NCBI GenBank assembly: GCA_965223955.1
Contig: OZ245029.1
Coordinates: forward strand, 992,001 to 1,056,000
Reading direction: 5' to 3'
Length of the DNA: 64,000 nucleotides
Source of the DNA: Bin75 sp965223955
GTDB taxonomy: Bacteria; Nitrospirota; Nitrospiria; Nitrospirales; UBA8639
Positions 17,308-26,783 of the stretch are shown piece after piece. The notes beneath the pieces were generated by a model. That model made no database searches, had not been told where the DNA came from, and saw nothing but the letters and a program-made list of their open reading frames with translations. Both the position numbers and the translations under genes were made by a program. Within the stretch, counting starts at the first letter, position 1; each line of letters begins with the position of its first letter.

Positions 17308-18552
17308 CTAATTGACCAATATACTAAAACTTGCGCCGAAAATGATCAGTGCCAGGGAGCAGATTTCAGCAACCCTCAGATCGGTATAGGGGATATCCGA
17401 TCGTGCTTTTCCAAAAAGTGTGTAGTGAAGCAAATGTGAGAAATGCCAACTTCCAAACATCCAGACACCGAGAAACAGCAACGAAACGATGATCAAAAAA
17501 CCTTCGTGATTTTGCATCGCTGGCATGGTCGTAATGCCGCCAAAGATTGGTAAGATCGGAAGCAGTACGGCGATGCTGATCAAGAGAACCACTAACGTCC
17601 CGAGACGTGGCATAGGAGATGCCAATCCCGGGAGATTGCCGATGTTGTGCACTCCATACCGTTGTTGGACAAAGGTATAGGCGACAAACAGTCCGTTCAT
17701 GACCAGCCCGACTGTGATCCCGAACGGGATTCCCCATTCGGAAAAGGAAGAGAAGACGGTGGTCAGTCCCCATAAAAGCGCGACTTGGACAATGGTGGCA
17801 TATGTGAGCATAAGACGGATTTGGTTCTGTCCTAAACACTTCAGAGACGCGTACAGCCCGCCCAGCAAGGCTAGCAATGAGATGGCTACGCGTATTTCCA
17901 TTTCCTTCGGAATAAACGTTTGAAGGTTGTGGATCTCGGCCAATCCGAGGGATAAGAACGCCATGGTCCATACCCCGGAAAGGATTCCCCGAGCAGAGCC
18001 GACAAGGGAGGCGAAAGGAACGTGAAATGGAGGGAGTGGCACGAGCGTAACCGCAAGCAAAAGCCCGGCTGGTCCGTAAAAGGAATCCCCAACCCAGAAA
18101 GAAACACAGACCAGAAAGATGGCCAGTGCTATCTGCGCAAGACTGATGGTCCTGCGAGTGGTGGGCAGATTCGAACGGAAGAGAGACCAGGCGGCGTAGC
18201 CGAGTATCCCAATGAGAAAATACCTGTTGATGGGCATGGGGCCGAGCAATGCGGCCAGACTCAGTCCCAACACAACCAGTGGTGCGTCGAGAACGGGTGA
18301 AGAATGTTTCGAACCCTGTTGTCCAAGGACGGCGCAAAACGTCGAAAGGATGACGGCTGCGGACAGAAAAATCTGGATTGGTACGGTTTCGAATGCGGCG
18401 TGCATGTAGAGGATCGTTCCGGCTTCCCACCCGATACACAGCATGGCTAAGACTTGAAAGGTCGAATACGAAATGCGGCAGGTTCGGTTGAGCAACCAGA
18501 GAACAAGGGGGATGAGAACTGCCAGCAAGGTAATGGAAAATTCTGAAGCCAT
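17308..18552 (-). CDS. Degenerate NuoL/M-like membrane subunit of DAB operon 1
   Basis: A 414-residue polytopic protein with about 12 membrane segments and faint similarity to the antiporter-like NuoL/M/N family. The canonical TM7 motif (Lys before PxHxWLPDA) is replaced by LVPLPPFHVPFASLVGS, without the lysine or Trp-Leu-Pro, and the TM5 glutamate cannot be identified. It is shorter than its 564-residue partner. It sits between dabB (18-base gap) and dabA (6-base gap), so it is very probably part of the same complex, but its own proton or sodium channel looks lost. A structural or anchoring role is more likely than pumping. Confidence 0.7.
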   Translation of the reverse strand: MASEFSITLLAVLIPLVLWLLNRTCRISYSTFQVLAMLCIGWEAGTILYMHAAFETVPIQIFLSAAVILSTFCAVLGQQGSKHSSPVLDAPLVVLGLSLAALLGPMPINRYFLIGILGYAAWSLFRSNLPTTRRTISLAQIALAIFLVCVSFWVGDSFYGPAGLLLAVTLVPLPPFHVPFASLVGSARGILSGVWTMAFLSLGLAEIHNLQTFIPKEMEIRVAISLLALLGGLYASLKCLGQNQIRLMLTYATIVQVALLWGLTTVFSSFSEWGIPFGITVGLVMNGLFVAYTFVQQRYGVHNIGNLPGLASPMPRLGTLVVLLISIAVLLPILPIFGGITTMPAMQNHEGFLIIVSLLFLGVWMFGSWHFSHLLHYTLFGKARSDIPYTDLRVAEICSLALIIFGASFSILVN

Positions 18553-18570
18553 TGAGGGCCGACCTTCCTT

Positions 18571-20265
18571 TTAATACCGGTGTCCGAATTTTTGTGCCAA
18601 TTGGAAGAGCCTGTTGCCCCACCTCGCATAGACCAGATCGACGTACAACCGGTTGATCAGAAGAATATAGAGCCGTTGTTGAATGACAAGAATCCAGTCC
18701 GGGTTCAGAATCGTGTGTCCTTTGGCGTCGGTATAGACGAAGAACCACCCGAAGAGAATAATGAGGGTGGACAGCAGGATGATTGAATCGAACACCGCAG
18801 GATTCAAAGCCGCGGCCACGAAGAATGCATCTGCCGCACCCGGTTCGGGATACAGAAAGTGCGTGAATTGCTCTCCCGCCCAGAGGTACGTGAACCCGAT
18901 GAGAAATAACGTGCCGATCATGGCACAGGACACCTTCCAGGAAGCCACGTCATGCAGTCGATACAAACTGAGAATGGCTTGAGAGGCGGTGACCCAACTG
19001 AAAAAGAGGAAAATGACCGCTCCATGTGCGTCCTGTAGCGGAACTTCCAACAGGCCGTGCGCGACCATCAATATAAACAGCGGCATGATTAAGGTAATGA
19101 CCAATCCAGTCACCCAGCTTGCCTGGGTGGGAAGCCGGGTGGGTTTGTGGCTCGAAGAAGCAGGGAATTTCGGTTCGTGTCTGGCACTATGAATGACGGT
19201 CCCGGCGCTCAAAAAGAGTGAGGCCTTGAACAGCCCGTGTGCAATCAGATGAAAAATGGCCAAGGCAAAGGCTCCGAGGCCGCATTCCATGACCATGTAG
19301 CCCATTTGACCCATGGTGGAGAATCCCAGTGTTTTCTTGATGTCGTTTTGGACGAGCATCATGGAGGCTCCCAGAAGGACGGTGGCGGCGCCGACGATGA
19401 ACACGATATGAAGGACGTCGGGTGAGAGGGCATACAACGGAGCGAGTCGGTTAAGCAGAAACCCTCCCGCGTTCACAATGCCTGCGTGCATGAGCGCCGA
19501 GACCGGGGTTGGCGAGTCCATGGTATCCGGCAACCAGACATGGAGAGGAAACTGAGCCGATTTGGCCATGGCTCCGATGAAAATGAGCAATGTAATGACG
19601 GACGTAGCCGTGACGTCGAGCAGATTTCCGGGCAGCAGCGAAATCACGTGGGCTTGTTCGGAGGCTCGCTGGAAGAGCTCGCTAAATTCAAGCGTGCCAA
19701 AATAGTGATACGTCAAGACAATGCCGCAGAGAAAAGCGACGTCTCCGACCCGATGCACGATGAACGTTTTGAACGCATTCTGATAGGCCGGCACGTGCGA
19801 AAAATTAAACGCAAGAATGAGGTACAGGACCCAACTCAACAACTGCCAAAAGACAAAGAGCATCAGCAGGTTTGGACTGGAAACAAGAGAGAGAATGACG
19901 AAAGTCATGAAGCTGAGTAACGCGAAGAATCTGGCATAACCGGGATCGCCTTGGAGATAACGAACGGAATACACGTGAATCACGGTGCTGACGCTCGTGA
20001 TCAGGACCATCATGATGGCCGTAAGTCGGTCAACGAATATGCCGAATGTCAAAAAAGAGGAACCATCGTCCTGGATCGGCCAGAGGGTCACACGAAAAGG
20101 CTCTCCCGTGCTGACGGAGTACAACGTCACAATGGCAAGCATGCCGGCGCCGACCGTGGCACTGATTCCTATGGTCGTCACATACGTGGTGAACCGTTTG
20201 CCGAGAACACTGATCAATAACCCGGCGAATAACGGAAGAAGGGGAATAAGGATTGCTGTGGTCAT
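18571..20265 (-). CDS. dabB: DabB, NuoL-like ion-conducting subunit
   Basis: A 564-residue member of the NuoL/MrpA family with about 14 membrane segments. The channel motifs are intact: FVFWQLLSWVLYL at TM5 (Gln where NuoL has Glu, as seen in DabB proteins), IGAMAKSAQFPLHVWLPDTMDSPTPVSALMHAG at TM7-8 with the lysine, and LVQNDIKKTLGFSTMGQMGYM. DabB passes H+ or Na+ into the cell to drive DabA. The start chosen is the ATG at 20265; TTG and GTG codons lie just upstream. It is the first gene of a dabB-dabB'-dabA-PII operon divergent from an NhaR-like regulator. Confidence 0.92.
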   Translation of the reverse strand: MTTAILIPLLPLFAGLLISVLGKRFTTYVTTIGISATVGAGMLAIVTLYSVSTGEPFRVTLWPIQDDGSSFLTFGIFVDRLTAIMMVLITSVSTVIHVYSVRYLQGDPGYARFFALLSFMTFVILSLVSSPNLLMLFVFWQLLSWVLYLILAFNFSHVPAYQNAFKTFIVHRVGDVAFLCGIVLTYHYFGTLEFSELFQRASEQAHVISLLPGNLLDVTATSVITLLIFIGAMAKSAQFPLHVWLPDTMDSPTPVSALMHAGIVNAGGFLLNRLAPLYALSPDVLHIVFIVGAATVLLGASMMLVQNDIKKTLGFSTMGQMGYMVMECGLGAFALAIFHLIAHGLFKASLFLSAGTVIHSARHEPKFPASSSHKPTRLPTQASWVTGLVITLIMPLFILMVAHGLLEVPLQDAHGAVIFLFFSWVTASQAILSLYRLHDVASWKVSCAMIGTLFLIGFTYLWAGEQFTHFLYPEPGAADAFFVAAALNPAVFDSIILLSTLIILFGWFFVYTDAKGHTILNPDWILVIQQRLYILLINRLYVDLVYARWGNRLFQLAQKFGHRY

Positions 20266-20499
20266 CACCAAGGACTCCGCGCTTGCAAACGGGTAAGGCT
20301 GCCGATCATGACGGTCTCTACCAATGAAAATCGGGCCGTTCGGTCACACTTCTTGTCATACTTTAGTCGGTGTCAAACAAAGGGGAAGCTGACGTACGTT
20401 TATATGCTTCGTGTTTTTCTTTGTTCAAGGGGAAGCGTGTTTTTCAGTGGTAACTGTAATAATCCTGATGTCCTATATAAGCAAATATATAATAACTTA

Positions 20500-20511
20500 T
20501 TGATTCATCAA
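20500..20511. promoter_or_regulatory. Candidate LysR-type operator between nhaR-like and dabB
   Basis: TTGAT-TC-ATCAA is a perfect dyad 26 bases upstream of the regulator's ATG, within an AT-rich stretch that includes TATATAATAA. LysR-type proteins bind short dyads in the divergent intergenic region and repress themselves while activating the divergent operon. The gap of about 270 bp before dabB holds no riboswitch-like leader. Confidence 0.4.
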
Positions 20512-20536
20512 TTTTTTAAATGTACAGTTTCGAGTC

Positions 20537-21436
20537 ATGGATTGGTTGAACTACCATCATTTGCTCTATTTCTGGGTGATTGCCCGGGAAGGATCCATTA
20601 AACAGGCCTGTGAAGTGCTGACGTTGTCGCAGCCCGCGTTGAGTACGCAGCTTCGCGCGCTTGAAGACGCGATAGGCGAAAAATTATTTTCTCGCGTCGG
20701 CCGCAAACTCGTTCTGACGGACGTCGGAAAAGTGGTCTACCGCTATGCGGAGGAGATCTTTTCGCTCGGCAGAGAATTAACCAGCACGTTAAAAGGCTAT
20801 GGAACCCAACGCCCCATTCGCCTGGTGGTCGGCATTGCGGAAGTCGTCCCCAAAATGGTGGCCTACAAACTGCTGAAGGTCGCATACAAACAGTTCGAGC
20901 ACATGAAAATCGTGTGCTGGGAAGGTCGATCGGAACGGCTGTTGGGAGAACTCGCTCTCCATGCCCTGGACATTGTCTTGACGGATACTCCCGTCCCGAC
21001 CAGCGTCAGTATCGAGGCTCACAGCCATCTGCTCGGGGAATCGGGAGTGACACTCTTTGGCCCCGAACGCTTGGCATCTCATTATCGACGGAAGTTTCCA
21101 CAGTCATTGGATGGGGCACCGTTTCTGTTGCCCACGTCCAATTCCATGCTCAGACGGGGCTTGGATGATTGGTTTCGAAAATACGACATAGAGCCGTTCA
21201 TTGTCGGCGAGTTTGAAGATGGGGCCACGATGAAAGCGTTCGGACAGGAAGGGCACGGGCTGTTTCCCGGCTCTTCGGTCGTTGAGTCGGAAATCGTTCG
21301 GCAGTATCAAGTCCGAAAAGTGGGACAAATCATGGGAGTCAAGCAACGCTTCTATGGCATTACGGTTGAACGCCGCTTAAAGCATCCGGTCGTCTTGGCG
21401 ATTTCCGAGTCCGCAAAAGAAGAAGTCTTCAGGTAA
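20537..21436 (+). CDS. nhaR: NhaR-type LysR transcriptional regulator
   Basis: A 299-residue LysR-family protein. The N-terminal winged HTH begins WLNYHHLLYFWVIAREGSI and contains LSQPALSTQLRALEDAIG; the region VYRYAEEIFSLGRELTSTLKG and the C-terminal GEFEDGATMKAFGQEGHG and ERFYGI-like stretch are specific to the NhaR branch rather than CbbR. NhaR of enterobacteria activates nhaA in response to Na+. Here it is divergent from dabB, suggesting Na+ or alkaline stress controls DAB operon 1. The effector is an inference. The ATG at 20537 has no strong ribosome site. Confidence 0.88.
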   Translation: MDWLNYHHLLYFWVIAREGSIKQACEVLTLSQPALSTQLRALEDAIGEKLFSRVGRKLVLTDVGKVVYRYAEEIFSLGRELTSTLKGYGTQRPIRLVVGIAEVVPKMVAYKLLKVAYKQFEHMKIVCWEGRSERLLGELALHALDIVLTDTPVPTSVSIEAHSHLLGESGVTLFGPERLASHYRRKFPQSLDGAPFLLPTSNSMLRRGLDDWFRKYDIEPFIVGEFEDGATMKAFGQEGHGLFPGSSVVESEIVRQYQVRKVGQIMGVKQRFYGITVERRLKHPVVLAISESAKEEVFR

Positions 21437-21490
21437 TTTTCTTGCTGTCGAGCAGAGAGCAGTTGTCCCGAGTGCCGAACGTTGATATAA

Positions 21491-21621
21491 GGATCTGAAC
21501 GGAAGAGAGATCAGATCCGTGGCCGGTAGGGTCCCTGCCTTCTACCGTGTAGGGCCGGTACAGTACAAGCCAACCTGAAGCTGTTCGAGTAGCTGGTTCG
21601 GAGCCTCCGGTTGGCTTTTTT
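21491..21621 (+). promoter_or_regulatory. Candidate riboswitch/attenuator leader of dabA2 (copy 2 of 3)
   Basis: Begins with a hairpin GGATCTGA/TCAGATCC (21491-21498 with 21511-21518), then GGCCGGTAGGGT (21521-21532), an imperfect stem of 27 bases, the invariant ACAGTACAAGCC (21560-21571), and a terminator AAGCCAACC/GGTTGGCTT (21567-21575 with 21609-21617) ending in T6. The dabA2 ATG is 28 bases further. The last part of the conserved box is the 5' arm of the terminator, so folding of the box and termination would compete. Confidence 0.8.
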
Positions 21622-21649
21622 CTATTCTCTCCCAGCAAAAGGCCGTGTA

Positions 21650-24649
21650 ATGAGCACCGCGTCGATACAAACGCTTTCCCAGGAAGAACGCGACCGGCTT
21701 CGGGAGACGGTTGCCCGGGCCAGCGAACCGATTCCGCCCTTTTGGCCCATGCAGATCATGGTCGCTCAAAACCCCATGCACGGTTTGGAATATCTTCCTT
21801 TTGATGAGGCCGTGCGGAAAGGCAAACATCTTCTTGGCGGGAACGGGTACCTGCCCAATGAAGAGTATCGTCAGTTCTATCGATCGGGACGCATCTCCAG
21901 CGACAGTCTCACGCGGGCGTTGGCGCGGGTGAGGCCCCCACAGGAGGAATCCCGTGTGGTCACGGTGGGGAGTCGCGGGATCACGGCCGATGAGGTGTGT
22001 TTTTTGCACGTGGCGTTTGGGTTCGAGGCGTTGGCGCCGGCCCTGTTGGCATGGGAACTGGGTGGTGACGGAGTCACGAAGCGGTTCCGGGCAGACCTTC
22101 CGGGCGATGCCAGACAGCGAATTCTCGAACGGACGCTCGAAGAGTGTGAGCAGTGCCGGGATCATCCCGAAGAGGCGTATCTTACGAACTTGTGGAAGGC
22201 TACGTTGGCGGCCTTGGGGCTGTCCGGCGAACAAGCCGCCGGGGTGCCGGATGAGCCACGCGACTCCGTCGACGTGGCCTTGCCGGTCCAGCGGACCATC
22301 AGCGATTGGGTGGACGTCCTGGCCGGAACAACGCTCGTCGAACAGGTCAACGGCCAGCTCATCAAATGGTTGGCGGCGTTTGTCGATGAAGGATTGGCCG
22401 GATGGGAAATGCCGGGCAGGCACGGGGGGTTCTATGCGGCCTGGCGAGAGCTTGCGCCACATGATCAGTCCGGCCGCTTTTTGGGTATTCAAGGGTTCGA
22501 GGAGAAGGTCAACGATCTTCCGACCGAGCCTGAAGATGCGATTGCGTCGAGTCTGCATCGTCTGGGCGTTCCCGAGGAGCAATGGAGCGATTACCTGGCA
22601 CGGCAGTTGTCCCAATTGCCGGGCTGGACGCGATACGTTCGCTGGCTTGAGACGAATCCCGCGTATCACGCGCAACGCAAACACCCTGTCGATGCCGTTC
22701 AGTACCTGGCGGTGCGGTTGTTTCATGAATCCGAATTGATGCAGTCGGCCTGCCGGCGGGAATGGGGGATCGATGGAACCGTTCCGGCGCTGATCGCCTA
22801 CTGGCGGGAGCGTCCGGGTGCATACGAGCACAGGATGGGGCTGGGCGCCCATGCGGTTGACTCCACGAAACAGGCTGTCTGCCGCGATGCCTGGCGGCTG
22901 TTTCATCTCGCTCAAGTGTTGGAGTTGTCGCCGGTCGAGATGTCCGATCTTTCCGCAGACGATGCGCGGAGGTTGTTGGGATGGCTGGATGCCTTTCCCC
23001 CGGACCGGCACGGGCCGGTGTGGCTTGAAGCGTATGAAGAGGGCTTTCGGGGCGAGATCGTCCGAAAACTCTCGGCGCATCGAGGGACCGTGCCGCCGCT
23101 CGACATTCGCCCGCGCGCGCAGCTCGTGTTCTGTATTGACGTGCGATCGGAATCCTTCCGGCGACACGTTGAGGCGCAAGGCCCGTATGAGACGTTCGGG
23201 TTCGCCGGGTTTTTCGGTATTCCGCTCAATCATCAGGCCTTTGACAGCGAGGAGCGGGCTGCCTTGTGCCCGGTGTTGCTGACGCCCAAGCACGCGGTCA
23301 CGGAGATTCCGCGCCTAGGCGAGGAACAGGCTGTGCAGCAGTATGCGACGGGGACACGCTGGCATCAACTGGGCCATCACGTCTTCCATGACCTGAAACA
23401 TCACCCCGTCGGGTCGATGATGCTGATCGACGTGTTGGGGTTCTTCTTTAGTCTCGGGTTACTGGGTAAAACGTTGATCCCCAAGGCGTTCCACGCGATC
23501 CAGTCGAAATTTCAGGGATGGTCTGATGCTGTGGTGCCGACGCGGGTGGCCGTGGCCGCACCTCCGGATCCCGGTAATCCCCAATGGGCCGAGACGAAGC
23601 CGGAGGGGATTCCTGCCGGGCTTGCGCAGGGGTTCTCGCTTGCGGAACGGGCCACGTTCATAGAAACCGGATTGCGGGTGATGGGGTTGACCCTGAACTA
23701 CAGCCGGTTGGTCGTGCTCTGCGGGCATGGGAGCCAGACCGACAACAATCCGTATTTCGCGGCCTTGGATTGCGGGGCCTGCGGAGGGAACCACGGAGAC
23801 GCCAACGCACGGGTGTTTGCCGCCATGGCCAACGAACCTGAAGTCCGGCGTATTCTCAATGAGAATGGATTGCCCGTTCCCGAAGATACCTGGTTCCTTC
23901 CGGCCAAGCACAATACCACCACGGATCGGATGACGTTTTATGACCTGGACGACCTCCCTGATAGTCATAGAGAGGATTTGCAGGTGTTGAGCCGGGATTT
24001 GGAGCAGGCGGGGATGACCCAGGCGCTGGAACGATGTCAACGCATCCCGAGCGCGCCGGACAATATTTCTCCTCAACGGGCGTTTGTTCACGTGGAGGAA
24101 CGCAGCCGTGATTGGGCGAATCCCCGGCCGGAATGGGGATTGGCCGGGAATGCGGCTTTTTTGATCGGGCGGCGGCGCTTGACCAAAGGCCTGGACTTAG
24201 GCGGCCGTGTCTTCCTGCACTCCTATGACCCCATCGCCGACGCGAAGGGAAGCAATCTGGAAAGAATCATGACGGCCCCCTTGATCGTCGGGGAATGGAT
24301 TAATACCGGGTATTATTTCTCCTCCGTTGATCCGTGGCATTATGGAAGCGGGAGCAAGGTGATCCACAACGTCGTGTCGGGGGTGGGGGTGATGCTGGGC
24401 AGTCAAAGTGATCTGCAGATCGGATTTCCCTTGCAGACGGTGAACGACGGCGACGTCCATTATCACGAACCGATGCGGCTCCTGGGCATGATTGAAGCGC
24501 CGCCGAGCCGGATCTCGTCCATCATCCGGAAGCATGCGATCCTTCAGCAACTCTTCCATAACCAATGGCTCAACCTGGTGGCCCTTGACCCCTACACCTT
24601 CGAGTTTCATCGCTACCACCCCGATGCCACGTGGGAACTGATCGGATGA
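21650..24649 (+). CDS. dabA: DabA2, second DAB carbonic-anhydrase-like subunit
   Basis: A 999-residue DabA. The zinc residues are C495 and D497 (FCIDVRSES), H693 (CGHGSQTDNNP) and C708 (LDCGACGG). ATG at 21650 is chosen because the frame upstream of it (to 21611) lies inside the leader's terminator. There is no dabB next to it. The nearest NuoL-like gene is at 30638 in the Mrp-like module, which carries the same leader RNA, so the 644-residue NuoL-like protein may be its membrane partner. Sequence divergence from DabA1 is considerable, so the two are not a recent duplication. The enzymatic role is by family knowledge. Confidence 0.95.
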   Translation: MSTASIQTLSQEERDRLRETVARASEPIPPFWPMQIMVAQNPMHGLEYLPFDEAVRKGKHLLGGNGYLPNEEYRQFYRSGRISSDSLTRALARVRPPQEESRVVTVGSRGITADEVCFLHVAFGFEALAPALLAWELGGDGVTKRFRADLPGDARQRILERTLEECEQCRDHPEEAYLTNLWKATLAALGLSGEQAAGVPDEPRDSVDVALPVQRTISDWVDVLAGTTLVEQVNGQLIKWLAAFVDEGLAGWEMPGRHGGFYAAWRELAPHDQSGRFLGIQGFEEKVNDLPTEPEDAIASSLHRLGVPEEQWSDYLARQLSQLPGWTRYVRWLETNPAYHAQRKHPVDAVQYLAVRLFHESELMQSACRREWGIDGTVPALIAYWRERPGAYEHRMGLGAHAVDSTKQAVCRDAWRLFHLAQVLELSPVEMSDLSADDARRLLGWLDAFPPDRHGPVWLEAYEEGFRGEIVRKLSAHRGTVPPLDIRPRAQLVFCIDVRSESFRRHVEAQGPYETFGFAGFFGIPLNHQAFDSEERAALCPVLLTPKHAVTEIPRLGEEQAVQQYATGTRWHQLGHHVFHDLKHHPVGSMMLIDVLGFFFSLGLLGKTLIPKAFHAIQSKFQGWSDAVVPTRVAVAAPPDPGNPQWAETKPEGIPAGLAQGFSLAERATFIETGLRVMGLTLNYSRLVVLCGHGSQTDNNPYFAALDCGACGGNHGDANARVFAAMANEPEVRRILNENGLPVPEDTWFLPAKHNTTTDRMTFYDLDDLPDSHREDLQVLSRDLEQAGMTQALERCQRIPSAPDNISPQRAFVHVEERSRDWANPRPEWGLAGNAAFLIGRRRLTKGLDLGGRVFLHSYDPIADAKGSNLERIMTAPLIVGEWINTGYYFSSVDPWHYGSGSKVIHNVVSGVGVMLGSQSDLQIGFPLQTVNDGDVHYHEPMRLLGMIEAPPSRISSIIRKHAILQQLFHNQWLNLVALDPYTFEFHRYHPDATWELIG

Positions 24650-24717
24650 GAGACGCGTTTCTCCGCATCTCATTCCCTCTCCCTTTTCTCTTCCGTCATC
24701 CCCGCCTTTTCCCCTCT

Positions 24718-24760
24718 GTCATTCCCGACATTTTTAATCGGGAATCCAGCGTCTTTTTCT
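24718..24760. repeat. Dispersed 'gtcattcccga...tcgggaat' repeat, copy 1
   Basis: An 8-bp stem ATTCCCGA/TCGGGAAT (24721-24728 and 24738-24745) followed by ccagcgtctttttct. Relatives lie at 53381-53450 and 63271-63312. The remaining bases between dabA2 and htrA hold a second small palindrome (ccctggtcaaagccaggg) and the word gggacatgcctcatg, which recurs near 34957. Confidence 0.65.
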
Positions 24761-24923
24761 TCGCCTTCGTAGCCGCGCCATCCCTGGTCAAAGCCAGGGA
24801 CATGCCTCATGGCGCTTGTCGTTTCCGCCCCTTTGGAAAGAGGATGAGAGGGGCGTTGCCGGCATGGTATAATTTCATCGCTGGTCATGATTTTCAGATA
24901 AAGATAAAGCTAAGGAAGGTACG

Positions 24924-26456
24924 ATGCGAGTTCAACGGTCCTTGAGTACTGTCTTGAAAAACCCCATTGTCCTGGGGATCGGGAGTTTTATCTGCGTCTG
25001 CCTGGCGTTAGGCGCGAGTGCGACGTTTTTCCAGCCTTCGACGGTCACTCAGGCTTCAGAAGAGCATGCCGTTCAAACGCCCCTGGTTCAACCAGCCGGC
25101 TTTGCTCTTCCCATCGCGAGCGAAGACCTGCTCGGTTTCAACCAGCATCTCATCGCGATTGCGAAAAAGGTCACGCCCGCGGTGGTCAATATTTCCATCG
25201 TGAAAACGACCGCCCCGCGAAGTTCTCCTTTTCCTCATTCCCCATTCTTTGACGACCCCTTCTTTCGGAAGTTTTTCGGGGACAGATTCAGAGAGGAACG
25301 CCGCCAGGCGCCCAAGCGCCGGCAGCAGGGCATGGGGTCCGGGGTCATCGTCAATCCCAATGGATACATCGTCACAAATAATCACGTGGTGGCGGAAGGC
25401 GATGAAATCCATGTGGTGTTGGGGGATCAGCGGAAGTTCGAGGCGGAATTGGTCGGCACCGATCCCAAAACCGACCTGGCCATTTTAAAAATTGATGCGT
25501 CGGGTTTACCGTTTCTCTCCTGGGGCGATTCAAGCACGTTGCAAGTCGGGGAAATGGTCGTGGCCGTGGGGAATCCCTTCGGCCTGAACCAGACCGTGAC
25601 CATGGGCATTATCAGTGCCGTGGGGCGGGCTGGCGTGGGGCTTGCCGATTACGAGGATTTTATCCAGACCGATGCGGCCATCAATCCGGGAAACTCGGGC
25701 GGGGCCCTGGTGAATGTGCAAGGGGAACTCATCGGCATCAATACGGCCATCTTCACACGAAGCGGCGGGTATATGGGCATCGGGTTCGCCATCCCGAGCA
25801 ATATGGCCAAAGGTGTGGCGCAAAGTTTGAAAGCGTACGGCAAAGTGGTGCGGGGATGGCTCGGCGTTTCCATCCAGGACCTGTCTCCTGAGCTTGCGAA
25901 ACAATTCGAGGCGACAGACACCAAAGGCGCCCTGGTGACCGACGTAGTCGAGGGGGGTCCCGCACAGGACGCTCGGTTCCAACGGGGGGACATCATTCGG
26001 GAATTTGACGGGCGCCAAGTGGAGAATGCAAACAAACTACGCGCCTACGTCGCGGAGATTCCGCCAGAGACGAAGGTGGACGTAGGAATTCTTCGTGAAG
26101 GCAACAATACGCGCCTTACCGTCGTCATTGGCCAGATACCCAAGGATATGGCCGGTCTCGGCGACGCGGGTACGGTCGGCGCGCGGCATGCCCTGTCGGG
26201 GTTGACGGTCGAGTCGGCGGCTTCCGGCTCTTCTTCCGATGACAAAGGCGTGCGTGTTTTAAAAGTTCATCCCGACAGCCATGCCGCACGGGCCGGCATC
26301 CGAAAGGATGACGTCATCCTGGAAGTCAACCGGATCACCATCAAGGACGTGGAAGACTTCGATCGCTTGACCAGTCGACTCGATGAAGATGATTCGGTGC
26401 TGGTTCTCCTCAGACGAGGTCGCTCGATGCTCTTCTTATCGCTCAGTGGCAAATAG
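24924..26456 (+). CDS. htrA: HtrA/DegP-type periplasmic serine protease
   Basis: A 510-residue protein with an N-terminal signal/anchor (residues about 13-33), a trypsin-like domain with catalytic triad H154 (VTNNHVV), D184 (TDLAIL) and S258 (NPGNSGGALV), and two PDZ domains (about 310-390 and 420-505). It degrades or refolds misfolded envelope proteins. ATG at 24924 follows GGAAGG. The gene lies between dabA2 and the Mrp-like operon but has its own upstream region. Whether it serves quality control of these large membrane complexes is speculative. Confidence 0.94.
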   Translation: MRVQRSLSTVLKNPIVLGIGSFICVCLALGASATFFQPSTVTQASEEHAVQTPLVQPAGFALPIASEDLLGFNQHLIAIAKKVTPAVVNISIVKTTAPRSSPFPHSPFFDDPFFRKFFGDRFREERRQAPKRRQQGMGSGVIVNPNGYIVTNNHVVAEGDEIHVVLGDQRKFEAELVGTDPKTDLAILKIDASGLPFLSWGDSSTLQVGEMVVAVGNPFGLNQTVTMGIISAVGRAGVGLADYEDFIQTDAAINPGNSGGALVNVQGELIGINTAIFTRSGGYMGIGFAIPSNMAKGVAQSLKAYGKVVRGWLGVSIQDLSPELAKQFEATDTKGALVTDVVEGGPAQDARFQRGDIIREFDGRQVENANKLRAYVAEIPPETKVDVGILREGNNTRLTVVIGQIPKDMAGLGDAGTVGARHALSGLTVESAASGSSSDDKGVRVLKVHPDSHAARAGIRKDDVILEVNRITIKDVEDFDRLTSRLDEDDSVLVLLRRGRSMLFLSLSGK

Positions 26457-26588
26457 CGGAGGTGGGCGTGTACCTTCCCGTCATTGTTTCGACGCGCTGG
26501 AGGGGGCAACGATCGTTGCCCCCTACTTGTTTGGAATCTTTTTCTATATGAAGCAAATCGGTTGTGTCATGAGCCCAATATTGGTATA

Positions 26589-26757
26589 AGGGCCACGAAT
26601 AGATAGCGATCGGTCGTGGTGAAAGGCCCTCTGAACCGATTCAGCGTGCCCTTGGCCGGTAGGGTGTCCACCTTGGCGGGTAAAAGGGTGGGCACAGTAC
26701 AAGCCAACCAGAAGCTTTTCGAATATTGCATTCGAGGCATCCGGTTGGCTTTTTTTG
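26589..26757 (+). promoter_or_regulatory. Candidate riboswitch/attenuator leader of the Mrp-like operon (copy 3 of 3)
   Basis: A 5' domain closed by AGGGCC/GGCCCT (26589-26594 with 26625-26630) with an inner stem CCACGA/TCGTGG, then GGCCGGTAGGGT (26654-26665), a 9-bp stem GTCCACCTT with AGGGTGGGC (26666-26674 with 26685-26693), ACAGTACAAGCC (26694-26705), and a terminator AAGCCAACC/GGTTGGCTT (26701-26709 with 26743-26751) with a T7-8 tract. The inner terminator hairpin TCGAAT/ATTCGA corresponds in position to that of the dabA2 copy. Confidence 0.8.
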
Positions 26758-26783
26758 CGAACGACGGTTGTGGAGGCAGCCCT

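Noticed and set aside
21542..23293. 583-residue open frame antisense to dabA2
   Set aside because: A GC-rich coding strand produces long antisense frames; the product is Pro/Arg/Gln-rich without domains, and dabA2 itself has full family motifs.
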